Positions 9,317 through 18,400 of a stretch of 64,000 bases of DNA are shown in pieces (position 1 is the stretch's first letter; every line of letters begins with the position of its first letter). This DNA is from an uncultured Pseudomonas sp. (GTDB taxonomy: Bacteria > Pseudomonadota > Gammaproteobacteria > Pseudomonadales > Pseudomonadaceae). Below the pieces are notes generated by a model. It searched no databases, was not told where the DNA came from, and saw only the letters and a list, made by a program, of their open reading frames with translations. Both the position numbers and the translations under genes were made by a program. Location of the stretch: assembly GCF_913774235.1 (NCBI RefSeq), contig NZ_CAJYDW010000019.1, forward strand, positions 372,001 through 436,000, in the 5' to 3' direction.

Positions 9317-9745
9317 TTAGTGGCGGCATTCAGATGGTACGTACTTCATCGTCGTCGAGTTCGTTCCGCAAACCCAGGTTATTACGCCAGTAGGCACTGT
9401 GCCTGCGCTTAGCGCGCTTCCGCCAGACGAGGGCGTCAAAGTCAAGCTTACGTTTTGTGCGTTGGAGTTCATAACAACGCTAATCTGGCCGTTCGATGCG
9501 ATAGTAACCGTAGAAACGTTTGTAGTAGGACCACTAAAGGCCCAACCAGTACTCAGCGAAGAGGCTCCGTTGGCTGCGTTCTCCGCAACCAGGGCTTTGG
9601 CGGCGGAAGCTTGCGTCAAACCCTCGGTAACACGTGCGCGGACGGTATAGTCTTGATAGGCAGGCAGAGCGATCGCCGCCAAAATACCGATGATCGCAAC
9701 TACGATCATCAGTTCAATCAGGGTAAAGCCTTTCTGAGCGTTCAT
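9317..9745 (-). CDS. pilA: Type IV major pilin precursor
   Basis: Structural subunit of type IV pili. The 142-residue prepilin has the short leader MNAQKG cleaved before Phe by PilD, then the conserved hydrophobic N-terminal helix [20 protein letters not shown] with Glu5 of the mature protein. The C-terminal part is Ser/Thr/Ala-rich and ends with a Cys pair separated by 13 residues (VCGTN...SEC), the disulfide-bonded D-region loop; it ends in His, not the C-terminal Ser glycosylated by TfpO in P. aeruginosa group I pilins. A GGAG ribosome-binding site precedes the ATG and a sigma-54 site lies upstream. It is divergent from pilB, as in other pseudomonads. Confidence 0.96.
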   Translation of the reverse strand: MNAQKGFTLIELMIVVAIIGILAAIALPAYQDYTVRARVTEGLTQASAAKALVAENAANGASSLSTGWAFSGPTTNVSTVTIASNGQISVVMNSNAQNVSLTLTPSSGGSALSAGTVPTGVITWVCGTNSTTMKYVPSECRH

Positions 9746-9790
9746 TTTAATCTCCGGGTTGGGTCAGGCCAACGTGCCTTTTTGAGGTAT

Positions 9791-9806
9791 AGCATAGGCC
9801 GTGCCA
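9791..9806 (-). promoter_or_regulatory. Sigma-54 (RpoN) promoter of pilA
   Basis: On the minus strand TGGCACGGCCTATGCT matches the -24/-12 consensus TGGCACG-N4-TTGC, with GG and GC separated by exactly 10 bases. Transcription would begin near 9781, about 35 bases before the pilA ATG. In P. aeruginosa pilA is transcribed by RpoN with the two-component system PilS/PilR; PilR sites further upstream were not identified by eye. Confidence 0.88.
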
Positions 9807-9953
9807 AATAAAAGTGGCGACTACAGCACGTTCCTGATGTGATGCATTTCGGTAAAGGGGCAGGTCATGACAAAAAATGTCAGTCATCCGGCGCCATTTT
9901 GCGGGCGGAGCAGGGGGTGCTATAAGGCCAGCTAACGCAAGCGCAGGTGACGG

Positions 9954-11651
9954 ATGATGAACGAGACAGTGATGCTGTCGGGGTTGGCGCGGCAGTTGGT
10001 GGATGCGCAGTTGCTGGCAGAGTCGGCCGCGCAGCAGGCAGTGGTCAAGGCCAAGCAGGCCAAGGTGCCGTTGGTCACCTACCTCGTTCAGCAACGCCTG
10101 GTGCAGAGCCGCCCGCTCGCGGAGCTGGCCGCTCAAGAGTTTGGCGTTCCTTTTCTCGATCTGGCTGCCATTGATAAGGAGCAATTGCCCAAGGACGTCG
10201 TCAATGAAAAGCTGATGCAACAGCACCACTTCTTGCCGCTAAGCAAGAGGGGCAACAAGCTGTTCATCGCGCTTTCCGATCCGACCAATCAGCAGGCCGT
10301 CAATGACGTTTCCTTTGGCAGCAAGCTGGCCGTGGAAGTGGTGCTGGTCGAGGACGACAAGCTCCACCAGGCGATCGAGAAGTATCTCGATGGCGGTACG
10401 GGGGGGCTGGATCTTGGCGAGATCGACCTGGACGTAGAGCTGGAGAGCGGCGAACGACCTCAGGAGGCGGTTACCGGCAACGATGCCGACGATGCGCCCG
10501 TTGTGAAATTCGTCAACAAGATGCTGCTCGATGCCATCAAGAAGGGTTCGTCCGATCTGCATTTCGAGCCCTATGAAAAGATGTACCGCGTGCGCTTCCG
10601 CACCGATGGCATCCTGCATGAGGTCGCACGGCCGCCGGTGCAGTTGGTGTCGCGTATCTCGGCACGGCTCAAGGTGATGTCCAATATGGACATCTCCGAG
10701 CGACGCAAGCCGCAGGATGGCCGCGTCAAGCTCAAGGTGTCCAAGACCAAGTCCATCGATTTCCGGGTCAATACCCTACCCACGCTCTGGGGCGAGAAGA
10801 TCGTGATGCGGATTCTCGACTCTTCCAGCGCCCAGATGGGGATCGATGCGCTGGGCTACGAGGATGTGCAAAAGCAGCTCTATCTGCAGGCACTCAAGCA
10901 GCCGCAGGGGATGATCCTGGTGACCGGTCCCACGGGTTCGGGTAAGACGGTATCCCTCTATACCGGGCTCAATATTCTCAATACCGAAGACATCAATATT
11001 TCCACGGCGGAAGATCCGGTGGAAATCAACCTGGAAGGGATCAATCAGGTCAACGTCAATCCTCGTCAGGGCCTGGACTTTACCCAGGCACTGCGTGCCT
11101 TCTTGCGCCAGGATCCCGACGTGATCATGGTGGGTGAGATTCGCGATCTCGAGACGGCGGAGATCGCCATCAAGGCGGCCCAGACCGGCCACATGGTGAT
11201 GTCGACCCTGCACACCAACAGCGCGGCGGAAACCCTGACGCGCCTGCGCAACATGGGCGTGCCCGCCTTCAACCTGGCGACCTCGGTCAACCTGATCATT
11301 GCCCAGCGTCTGGCCCGTAAGTTGTGCAACAAGTGCAAGCGCGTTCATGAGGTGCCCCAGGAGGCGCTGCTAGCCGAAGGATTCAGCGAGGATGAGGTGG
11401 GTAGTTTTACCCTCTACCAGCCCATTGGCTGCGAAGAGTGCAACGCCGGCTACCGTGGGCGAGTGGGGATCTATGAGGTGGTGAAGATCACCCCGGCGCT
11501 GCAGCAGATGATCATGGAGGAAGGCAACTCCATCGAGATATCGGCACGGATGAGAGCTGAGGGCTTCAATGACCTGCGGCGGTCTGGCCTGGTCAAGGCG
11601 ATGCAGGGCATCACCAGTCTGGAAGAGATCAATCGGGTGACCAAGGATTGA
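9954..11651 (+). CDS. pilB: Type IV pilus extension ATPase
   Basis: Cytoplasmic hexameric ATPase that powers pilus assembly. The 565-residue protein has an N-terminal GSPII_E/MshEN-like domain (~residues 1-150), then the secretion ATPase core with Walker A GPTGSGKT (residues 325-332), Asp and His boxes (VGEIRDLETAEIA; TGHMVMSTLHTN) and a C-terminal Cys-rich zinc site (CNKCKRV...CEECNAGYRG). Two adjacent ATGs (9954, 9957) could serve as start. It is divergent from pilA and followed by pilC after a 209-base gap containing a strong hairpin. Confidence 0.97.
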   Translation: MMNETVMLSGLARQLVDAQLLAESAAQQAVVKAKQAKVPLVTYLVQQRLVQSRPLAELAAQEFGVPFLDLAAIDKEQLPKDVVNEKLMQQHHFLPLSKRGNKLFIALSDPTNQQAVNDVSFGSKLAVEVVLVEDDKLHQAIEKYLDGGTGGLDLGEIDLDVELESGERPQEAVTGNDADDAPVVKFVNKMLLDAIKKGSSDLHFEPYEKMYRVRFRTDGILHEVARPPVQLVSRISARLKVMSNMDISERRKPQDGRVKLKVSKTKSIDFRVNTLPTLWGEKIVMRILDSSSAQMGIDALGYEDVQKQLYLQALKQPQGMILVTGPTGSGKTVSLYTGLNILNTEDINISTAEDPVEINLEGINQVNVNPRQGLDFTQALRAFLRQDPDVIMVGEIRDLETAEIAIKAAQTGHMVMSTLHTNSAAETLTRLRNMGVPAFNLATSVNLIIAQRLARKLCNKCKRVHEVPQEALLAEGFSEDEVGSFTLYQPIGCEECNAGYRGRVGIYEVVKITPALQQMIMEEGNSIEISARMRAEGFNDLRRSGLVKAMQGITSLEEINRVTKD

Positions 11652-11657
11652 TGGGTT

Positions 11658-11691
11658 CCCTCACCCTAACCCTCTCCCAGAGGGAGAGGGG
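11658..11691. repeat. Perfect stem-loop repeat between pilB and pilC
   Basis: CCCTCTCCC (11670-11678), a 3-base loop, and GGGAGAGGG (11682-11690) form a perfect 9-bp stem, preceded by CCCTCACCCTAA. Sequences of this CCCTCNCCC...GGGAGAGGG form are dispersed intergenic repeats in many proteobacterial genomes. The rest of the 209-base gap up to pilC holds no recognisable gene. There is no U-tract, so it need not be a simple terminator. Confidence 0.8.
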
Positions 11692-11860
11692 ACTAGAACG
11701 GAGCTTTGGATAGCCATTTTCGCATGCGCCCGAGACTTCAAGGCGTTGAATACGCCGGCATTTGGCGCGATGCTTGCCTTTAAAGCCGCAACCCGCTCTG
11801 CAGAGAGCATTCTTTTGACGGGTCCGCTGCGGCGGGCCGAGTCTTCGATGAGTCGAGGCC

Positions 11861-13078
11861 ATGGCCGATAAAGCTATCAAGTTGGGCAACTTCACCTGGG
11901 AGGGTACCGATCGCAAAGGGACCAAGGTGAAGGGCGAGATGACGGGCTTGAATCCCGCGCTGATCAAGGCGCAGTTGCGCAAGCAGGGGATCAATCCGAC
12001 TCGGGTGCGCAAGAAGTCGGTGTCGCTGTTCAGCAAGGGCAAGAAGATCAAGCCCCTGGATATCGCGCTCTTCACCCGGCAGCTGGCGACCATGATGAGC
12101 GCGGGCGTACCCCTGTTGCAGGCCTTCGATATCATTGGCGAGGGTTTCGATAATCCCAACATGCGCAAGCTGGTGGACGATATCAAGCAGGATGTCGCAG
12201 CGGGTAACAGCCTGGCTAACTCCCTGCGCAAGCAGCCCCAGTATTTCGATGACCTCTATTGCAACCTGGTGGATGCCGGTGAGCAATCCGGTGCGCTGGA
12301 GACCTTGCTAGATCGTGTAGCAACCTACAAGGAAAAGACCGAAGCCCTGAAGAAGAAGATCAAGAAGGCCATGACCTATCCGGCGGCGGTGGTCGTCGTG
12401 GCGATCGTCGTGTCGGCCATTTTGCTAATCAAGGTAGTGCCGCAATTCCAATCCGTATTCGAAGGCTTTGGCGCCCAGCTACCGGCATTCACCCTGTTCG
12501 TCATCGGCATCTCCGAAATCCTGCAAGAGTGGTGGCTGCTGGTACTTGGTGCGTTGTTCGTGCTTGGCTTCGTGCTAAGGCACTTCTACAAGAAGTCGGA
12601 GAAATTCCGTGATGCCACGGATCGTGGTCTGCTGAAGATCCCGTTGATCGGCTCCATCCTCTATAAATCGGCTATCGCGCGTTACGCCCGTACCCTGGCT
12701 ACCACCTTCGCTGCTGGTGTACCCCTTGTTGATGCACTTGATTCGGTTGCCGGTGCGACGGGCAACGTGGTGTTCCGCAATGCCGTGGAGAAGATCAAGG
12801 CCGATGTCTCCACTGGTATGCAGCTGAATTTTTCCATGCGCACCACCGGGGTGTTTTCCTCCATGGCCATTCAGATGACGGCCATCGGTGAGGAGTCGGG
12901 TTCGTTGGACGAGATGCTGTCCAAGGTCGCGACCTTCTATGAGGATGAGGTCGACAACATGGTCGACAACCTCACTACCCTGATGGAGCCGATGATCATG
13001 GCGGTGCTGGGGGTATTGGTGGGTGGTCTGATCATCGCCATGTACCTGCCGATCTTCCAGCTCGGCAACGTCGTCTGA
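11861..13078 (+). CDS. pilC: Type IV pilus inner-membrane platform protein
   Basis: Inner-membrane assembly platform that connects PilB with the growing pilus. The 405-residue protein carries two tandem GspF/T2SSF domains (about residues 70-190 and 275-395), each with the typical pattern LFTRQLATMMSAGVPL / YARTLATTFAAGVPL, and three or four hydrophobic helices, the last at the C-terminus (MEPMIMAVLGVLVGGLIIAM). A GAGG ribosome-binding site lies just before the ATG. The stop codon overlaps the pilD start by one base (TGATG), indicating translational coupling. Confidence 0.96.
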   Translation: MADKAIKLGNFTWEGTDRKGTKVKGEMTGLNPALIKAQLRKQGINPTRVRKKSVSLFSKGKKIKPLDIALFTRQLATMMSAGVPLLQAFDIIGEGFDNPNMRKLVDDIKQDVAAGNSLANSLRKQPQYFDDLYCNLVDAGEQSGALETLLDRVATYKEKTEALKKKIKKAMTYPAAVVVVAIVVSAILLIKVVPQFQSVFEGFGAQLPAFTLFVIGISEILQEWWLLVLGALFVLGFVLRHFYKKSEKFRDATDRGLLKIPLIGSILYKSAIARYARTLATTFAAGVPLVDALDSVAGATGNVVFRNAVEKIKADVSTGMQLNFSMRTTGVFSSMAIQMTAIGEESGSLDEMLSKVATFYEDEVDNMVDNLTTLMEPMIMAVLGVLVGGLIIAMYLPIFQLGNVV

Positions 13079-13950
13079 TGGCGCTGCTCGAGTTCCTGGC
13101 CAGCGCTCCGCTGGCCGCAGCCTTGTGTGCGCTGATCTTGGGGCTGCTAGTGGGAAGCTTTCTCAATGTAGTGGTCTATCGTTTGCCGGTAATGCTGAGA
13201 CGCGATTGGCAGGCGGAGGCGCGCGAGGTGCTGGAGCTGCCGCCTGAGCCAGTCGGAGCCCCTTTCAATCTGGCACGACCTGCTTCGCGGTGTCCTCATT
13301 GCCAGCGCGCCGTGCGACCCTGGGAGAACGTGCCGGTGCTGAGCTATCTGCTCTTGCGCGGTCGTTGCAAGGGCTGTCAGGCGACCATCAGTCTGCGTTA
13401 TCCGCTGGTCGAGCTTGCTTGTGGACTATTGTCGGCCTGGGTGATCTGGCATCTGGGTGTAACCTGGCAAGGCGGGACTTTTCTGCTGCTGACCTGGGGG
13501 TTGCTGGCGGCCAGTCTGATCGATGCCGATCATCAGCTCCTGCCGGATGTAATCGTCCTGCCATTATTGTGGCTTGGGCTGATCGTCAATCAGTTCGCGC
13601 TATTCGCCAGTTTGACTGACGCCGTCTGGGGCGCAGTGGCGGGCTACCTGAGCCTTTGGCTGGTGTTCCAGCTGTTCCGCCTGGTGACCGGCAAGGATGG
13701 CATGGGCTATGGCGATTTCAAGCTGCTGGCGCTGCTCGGCGCCTGGGGCGGTTGGCAGATCCTGCCTTTGACCATCCTGCTGTCGTCGCTGGTAGGCGCC
13801 ATTCTGGGCATCATCACCCTGCGTTTACGCCGGGCGGAAACCAGTACGCCCTTGCCCTTCGGTCCCTATCTTGCCGTGGCGGGGTGGATTGCCTTGCTCT
13901 GGGGTGATCAAATAACCGGCCTGTACCTGAACTTCGCCGGATTCCGATGA
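13078..13950 (+). CDS. pilD: Prepilin leader peptidase / N-methyltransferase
   Basis: Bifunctional membrane enzyme that cleaves prepilin leaders (such as that of PilA) and N-methylates the new N-terminal Phe; it also serves type II secretion pseudopilins. The 290-residue protein has the N-terminal [12 protein letters not shown] segment, the zinc-binding pair CPHC...CKGC of the methyltransferase domain, and both aspartyl-protease motifs ([30 protein letters not shown]). About seven to eight membrane helices are visible. It overlaps pilC by one base and coaE by four. Confidence 0.96.
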   Translation: MALLEFLASAPLAAALCALILGLLVGSFLNVVVYRLPVMLRRDWQAEAREVLELPPEPVGAPFNLARPASRCPHCQRAVRPWENVPVLSYLLLRGRCKGCQATISLRYPLVELACGLLSAWVIWHLGVTWQGGTFLLLTWGLLAASLIDADHQLLPDVIVLPLLWLGLIVNQFALFASLTDAVWGAVAGYLSLWLVFQLFRLVTGKDGMGYGDFKLLALLGAWGGWQILPLTILLSSLVGAILGIITLRLRRAETSTPLPFGPYLAVAGWIALLWGDQITGLYLNFAGFR

Positions 13951-14558
13951 CTTCTGCCTGGACCCTCGGCCTGACCGGGGGTATCGGCAGTGGCAAGAGC
14001 GCCGCTGCCGAGCACTTCGCCCGTCTGGGTATTACCTGTGTCGACGCTGACCAGGCCGCCCGTTGGGTGGTCGAGCCGGGACGACCCGCGCTGGCCGAAA
14101 TTGCCGGACACTTTTCGTCCGCAGTACTCCAACCGGATGGCAGCCTGAACCGGGCGGCGCTGCGGGCGGCGATCTTCGCCGATCCGGCCGAGCGGCGTTG
14201 GCTGGAAGCCTTGCTGCATCCGATCATTCGTCAGGAGATCCTGGCCGTTTTGGCCCAGGCAACGTCGCCCTATGCGATCCTGGTGTCGCCGCTGCTGTTC
14301 GAATCCGGGCAGCGGGCGCTGGTCCAGCGGGGGTTGGTGATAGATGCGCCGGAAGAGCTGCAGCTCGAACGGGCCATGCGCCGTGACGGGGTGGACGAAA
14401 CCCAGGTGCGGGCCATCTTGGCGGCGCAGTTGCCGCGTACCGAGCGGCTGGCCAAGGCGGATGACGTCATTTGCAACGACGGTAATCTCGCCGCGCTCCA
14501 CGCCGAAGTGGAACGCTTGCATTCCTTTTATCTGACCCTTGACGGAGGCCAAGCATGA
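13947..14558 (+). CDS. coaE: Dephospho-CoA kinase
   Basis: Last enzyme of coenzyme A synthesis: phosphorylates the 3'-OH of dephospho-CoA with ATP. The 203-residue protein has the P-loop [12 protein letters not shown] near residues 8-19, then DADQAAR and the lid/CoA region with HP and RRDG. It overlaps pilD (ATGA) and yacG (ATGA), a pilD-coaE-yacG arrangement common in gammaproteobacteria, so translation is likely coupled along the operon. Confidence 0.96.
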   Translation: MTSAWTLGLTGGIGSGKSAAAEHFARLGITCVDADQAARWVVEPGRPALAEIAGHFSSAVLQPDGSLNRAALRAAIFADPAERRWLEALLHPIIRQEILAVLAQATSPYAILVSPLLFESGQRALVQRGLVIDAPEELQLERAMRRDGVDETQVRAILAAQLPRTERLAKADDVICNDGNLAALHAEVERLHSFYLTLDGGQA

Positions 14559-14752
14559 GCACTCTCACCGTGGATTGCCCCACCTGCGGCGCACCCGTGG
14601 AATGGAGCGAGAAGAGTCCCAATCGACCCTTCTGCTCCGACCGTTGCAAGCTGATCGATCTGGGCGCCTGGGCGGCGGAAGAGCATGCCATTCCCGGCAA
14701 TGAGCTCGAAGACGATCTTTATTCTGAAGATCTCAATCGGCGCGGCCACTAG
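14555..14752 (+). CDS. yacG: DNA gyrase inhibitor / zinc-binding protein YacG
   Basis: Small 65-residue zinc protein of the YacG family, known in E. coli to bind GyrB and inhibit gyrase. The four zinc ligands are visible: CPTCGAPV near residues 9-12 and [15 protein letters not shown] near residues 28-32. The acidic C-terminus ([11 protein letters not shown]) is also typical. It overlaps coaE by four bases and ends 14 bases before the convergent gene at 14767. Confidence 0.95.
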   Translation: MSTLTVDCPTCGAPVEWSEKSPNRPFCSDRCKLIDLGAWAAEEHAIPGNELEDDLYSEDLNRRGH

Positions 14753-14766
14753 GGCCTACGCCGTCT

Positions 14767-15267
14767 TTACAAGCGCTGCGCCCAGGCCTTGGCCGTCGCT
14801 AGGGCAGCCTGGTGCAACTTGGCTGCTAGTTCAGGCTTTTCGTATTCCAGTGGGCTGGAAGCCGTCACCGTATGGATGCGGTCGCGCTTGATGAAAAAGA
14901 TCTGGGTACCCAGCAGCGGCTTGCTGCAAGCGCTGGCGCCTTCGCCGAGGCCGTCGATGGTTTTGCATTCCAGCTGTTCGCTGAGCGATTGCACCTGTCG
15001 CCGCAGCTTGGGTAGCGCCCGGCCGCCATTCTCGTAGCCCGCCGATAGCCCCAGCAGGTAGTTGGACGGTTGGCCGGTGTCGCGATCAGTGAAGGCACAA
15101 CCACCAGCGATCTGGCGGGCATAGGCCAGGGGCAGGCCAGAGGTCTGCTGCAGCACTGGTAGCGGTAACTGGGCCTGCAGGCTGGCGCAGTCGATGGGCT
15201 CTCCGCCATCGGCGGCGTGGGCGAGGGCGGCGCTCAGGAGCAGGGGGAGAGCAGCGAAAAAACGCAT
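14767..15267 (-). CDS. Secreted hypothetical protein with signal peptide
   Basis: A 166-residue protein of unrecognised family. The N-terminus MRFFAALPLLLSAALAHAADGG is a clear Sec signal peptide with an AHA|AD cleavage site, so it is periplasmic or secreted. The mature part has four Cys (CASLQ, GGCAF, LECKT, SACSK) that could form two disulfide bonds. No catalytic motif is seen. It is convergent with yacG and divergent from recC, so probably a single-gene unit. Function unknown. Confidence 0.75.
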   Translation of the reverse strand: MRFFAALPLLLSAALAHAADGGEPIDCASLQAQLPLPVLQQTSGLPLAYARQIAGGCAFTDRDTGQPSNYLLGLSAGYENGGRALPKLRRQVQSLSEQLECKTIDGLGEGASACSKPLLGTQIFFIKRDRIHTVTASSPLEYEKPELAAKLHQAALATAKAWAQRL

Positions 15268-15448
15268 GAAAACATCCTGTCGATGGCCGGCGGCCGATAG
15301 GCGGTGAGTCTACCGACTGGCGGCCCGTTGCAGGCGGGTGGAAGAGGCGGCTGTGCACTGCGTCATGCGCAGGCGACCACATTGCGGGCTGGTGTCCAGG
15401 GCGGGTGATCCTTACCCTTGCCACAGATAGCGAACAGCGAGGCGTAGG

Positions 15449-18400
15449 ATGTCCGAGGTACTCACTCCCGGATTCATGGTGGTACACGGCAATCGGCTCG
15501 AAGAGCTGCGCAGCCTGGCGGTTGGCTGGATGCGTCGGTATCCCCTGGCACCGCTGGAAAACGAACAGGTGCTGGTGCAGAGCAACGGCATCGCCCAGTG
15601 GCTGAAGCTGGCGCTGGCCGAGGATCCGCGCGGTGACGACGAGGGCGGTTGCGGCGTGGCTGCGGCCCTCGAGGTGCAGTTGCCGGCGGCCTTTCTCTGG
15701 CGCACCTATCGTCAGGTGCTGGGCCGCGACAGCGTGCCGCCATCCTCGCCGCTGGATAGAGCGCCCCTCACCTGGCGGCTGATGCGCCTGCTGCCGACCC
15801 TGCTCATGCAGCCGGACTTCGCCGCGCTGCGGCGCTTTCTCGACGATGACGGCGATCTGCGCAAGAGATACCAACTGGCCGAGCGCCTGGCCGATCTCTA
15901 CGATGGCTATCAGGTCTATCGCGCCGACTGGCTCAACGACTGGGCGGCAGGCCGGGATCTGCTGGCCAGCCTGCGTGACAGCCGGCGCCCCTTGCCGGAG
16001 AACTGCCGCTGGCAGGCGCAACTGTGGCGCGCCCTGCTGGCCGATGTCGGCGACGGCGGTCTGGCCCGTAGTCGGGCCGGAGTGCATCGGCGCTTTCTAC
16101 AGGTGATGCAGGACGCGACCGAACCGCCGGTCGGCCTACCGCGGCGGGTAGTGATCTTCGGCCTGTCGGCGATTCCGGCGCAGACCCTCGAAGCCTTGGC
16201 GGCCCTGGCCCAATTTAGCCAGGTGCTGCTCTGTGTGCACAATCCCTGTCGCCATCACTGGTCCGATATCGTCGCCGACCAGGATCTGCTGCGGCAGAAC
16301 TATCGCCGCCAGCAGCGCAAGCCGGGCATGCCGCAGACCCTGGATGCCGAGGCGCTGCACCAGCATGGTCAGCCGCTGCTGGCGAGCTGGGGCAAGCAGG
16401 GCCGCGACTATATCCATCTGCTGGACAAATTCGACGAACCGGACGGCTATCGCCGGCTGTTCGAAGACCTCAACGGCGGGCGCATCGACCTCTTCGCCGA
16501 GACCGAGCCGCAGCATCTGTTGGGCCAGTTGCAGGACGACATCCTCGAACTGCGTCCCCTGGCCGAGACGCGCCAGCGCTGGCCGGCGGTCGATCCGGCG
16601 CGGGACAGGTCCGTGCGTTTCCATGTGGCCCACAGTCCGCAACGCGAGGTGGAGATCCTCCACGACCAGTTGCTGGCGCGCTTCAACAGCGATGGGAGCC
16701 TCAGGCCGCGCGATGTCATCGTCATGGTGCCGGACATCGATGCCTATGCGCCGCATATCCGCGCGGTGTTTGGCCAGCTCGAGCGTGGCGATCCCCGCTT
16801 CATTCCCTTCAGCCTGGCCGACCAGCACCAGCGTGGCTTCCAGCCCTTGCTGATCGCCCTGGAGCATTTGCTGCAGTTGCCGGACAGTCGCTTCGCCCTG
16901 AGCGAGATCCTCGATCTGCTGGACGTACCGGCACTGCGTGCTCGCTTCGGCTTGCGCGAGACCGATCTGCCGACCCTGCACCTCTGGCTGGAAGGCGCCG
17001 GCGTGCGCTGGGGGCTGGATGCCGAACAGCGCAGTCGTCTCGACCTGCCCGAGGGCCTGACGCAGAACACCTGGCGCTTCGGCCTGAGGCGCATGCTGCT
17101 GGGCTATGCGGTCGGCGGCGGTGCGGCCCTCGGCGATATCGAACCCTTCGACGAGGTGGGTGGTCTTGATGCGGCCCTGGTCGGACCGCTGGTCGATCTG
17201 CTCGATGCGCTGGACGCAGCCCAGGCGGCGCTGGCGCAGCCGGCTCGGCCGGCCGAGTGGGGCGCCCGCCTGCAGGCGCTATTGGCGTTGTTCTTCAGCG
17301 CCCAGGACGAGCATGACGAATACCTGCTGGAGCAGATGGAAAATCTGCGCGAGCGCTGGCTGGAACTGTGCGAGGACGTGGCCCTGGACGAAGAGCTGCC
17401 GCTCACCGTGGTCCGCGAGGCCTGGCTGGCCGGGCTGGATGCCGGCGGCCTGGCCCAGCGCTTTCTCGCCGGGGCAGTCAATTTCTGCACCCTGATGCCC
17501 ATGCGCGCCATTCCCTTCCGCGTGGTCTGCCTGCTGGGCATGCACGACGGCGCCTATCCGCGCATCCAGCCGCCGCTGGATTTCGACCTCATGGCCCAGG
17601 ACTATCGCCCCGGCGACCGTTCGCGGCGCGAGGACGACCGCTATCTGCTGCTGGAGGCGCTGCTCTCGGCGCGCGATCAGTTCTATGCCAGCTGGGTGGG
17701 GCGCAGCATCCGCGACAACAGCGAGCGACCACCGTCGGTGCTGATCGCCCAGTTGCGTGATCATCTCCAGGCCGGTTGGCGGCTGGCCGGCCATGAAGAA
17801 GAGCCCGAGCGTCTGCTCGCGGCTCTGACTCAGGAGCATCCGTTGCAACCCTTCAGTGCCCGCTATTTCCGCGGCGAACGCGGTTATTTCAGCTTTGCCG
17901 CCGAGTGGTTGGGCGTGCACGACCGTACCACGCGGGATGAGGATGCCCTGTTGCCGCCGCTGGTATTGGAAGAGCCGCTGGGCCTCGACGACCTGGCGCG
18001 CTTTCTACGCGGGCCGGTAGATCTGTTCTTCGCCAATCGCCTCAAGGTGCATTTCGAGGCGCCCGACGCCCCGGCGGAAGACGAAGAACCCTTCGGTCTG
18101 GACGCCCTGACCCGTTACCAACTAGGCGAAGGCCTGCTGGCGGCGGCGCTGGCCGAGCCGGAAGCCGTCGACCGAGCGCTCACCGCGGCGGCTGAACGCC
18201 TGCGCGGCAGCGGTCGCCTGCCGCTGGCAGGTTTTGGCGAGCGAGCCGGGCGGGCGCTGCGCGAACCGCTGCCTGCCGTGGTCGCCCAGGTCGAGGCCCT
18301 GACGCTGCGCTGGCCCGAGCCCCTGGAGGAAGCCGTAACCCTGGATCTCGAACATCGCGAGTTGCAGCTGGTGGCCAACCTCGAACGCTTACGCCGGGGC

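Noticed and set aside
10400..10406. G7 run in pilB as a second phase-variation tract
   Set aside because: Short and in GC-rich DNA where G7 is expected by chance; pilB is a conserved core gene.
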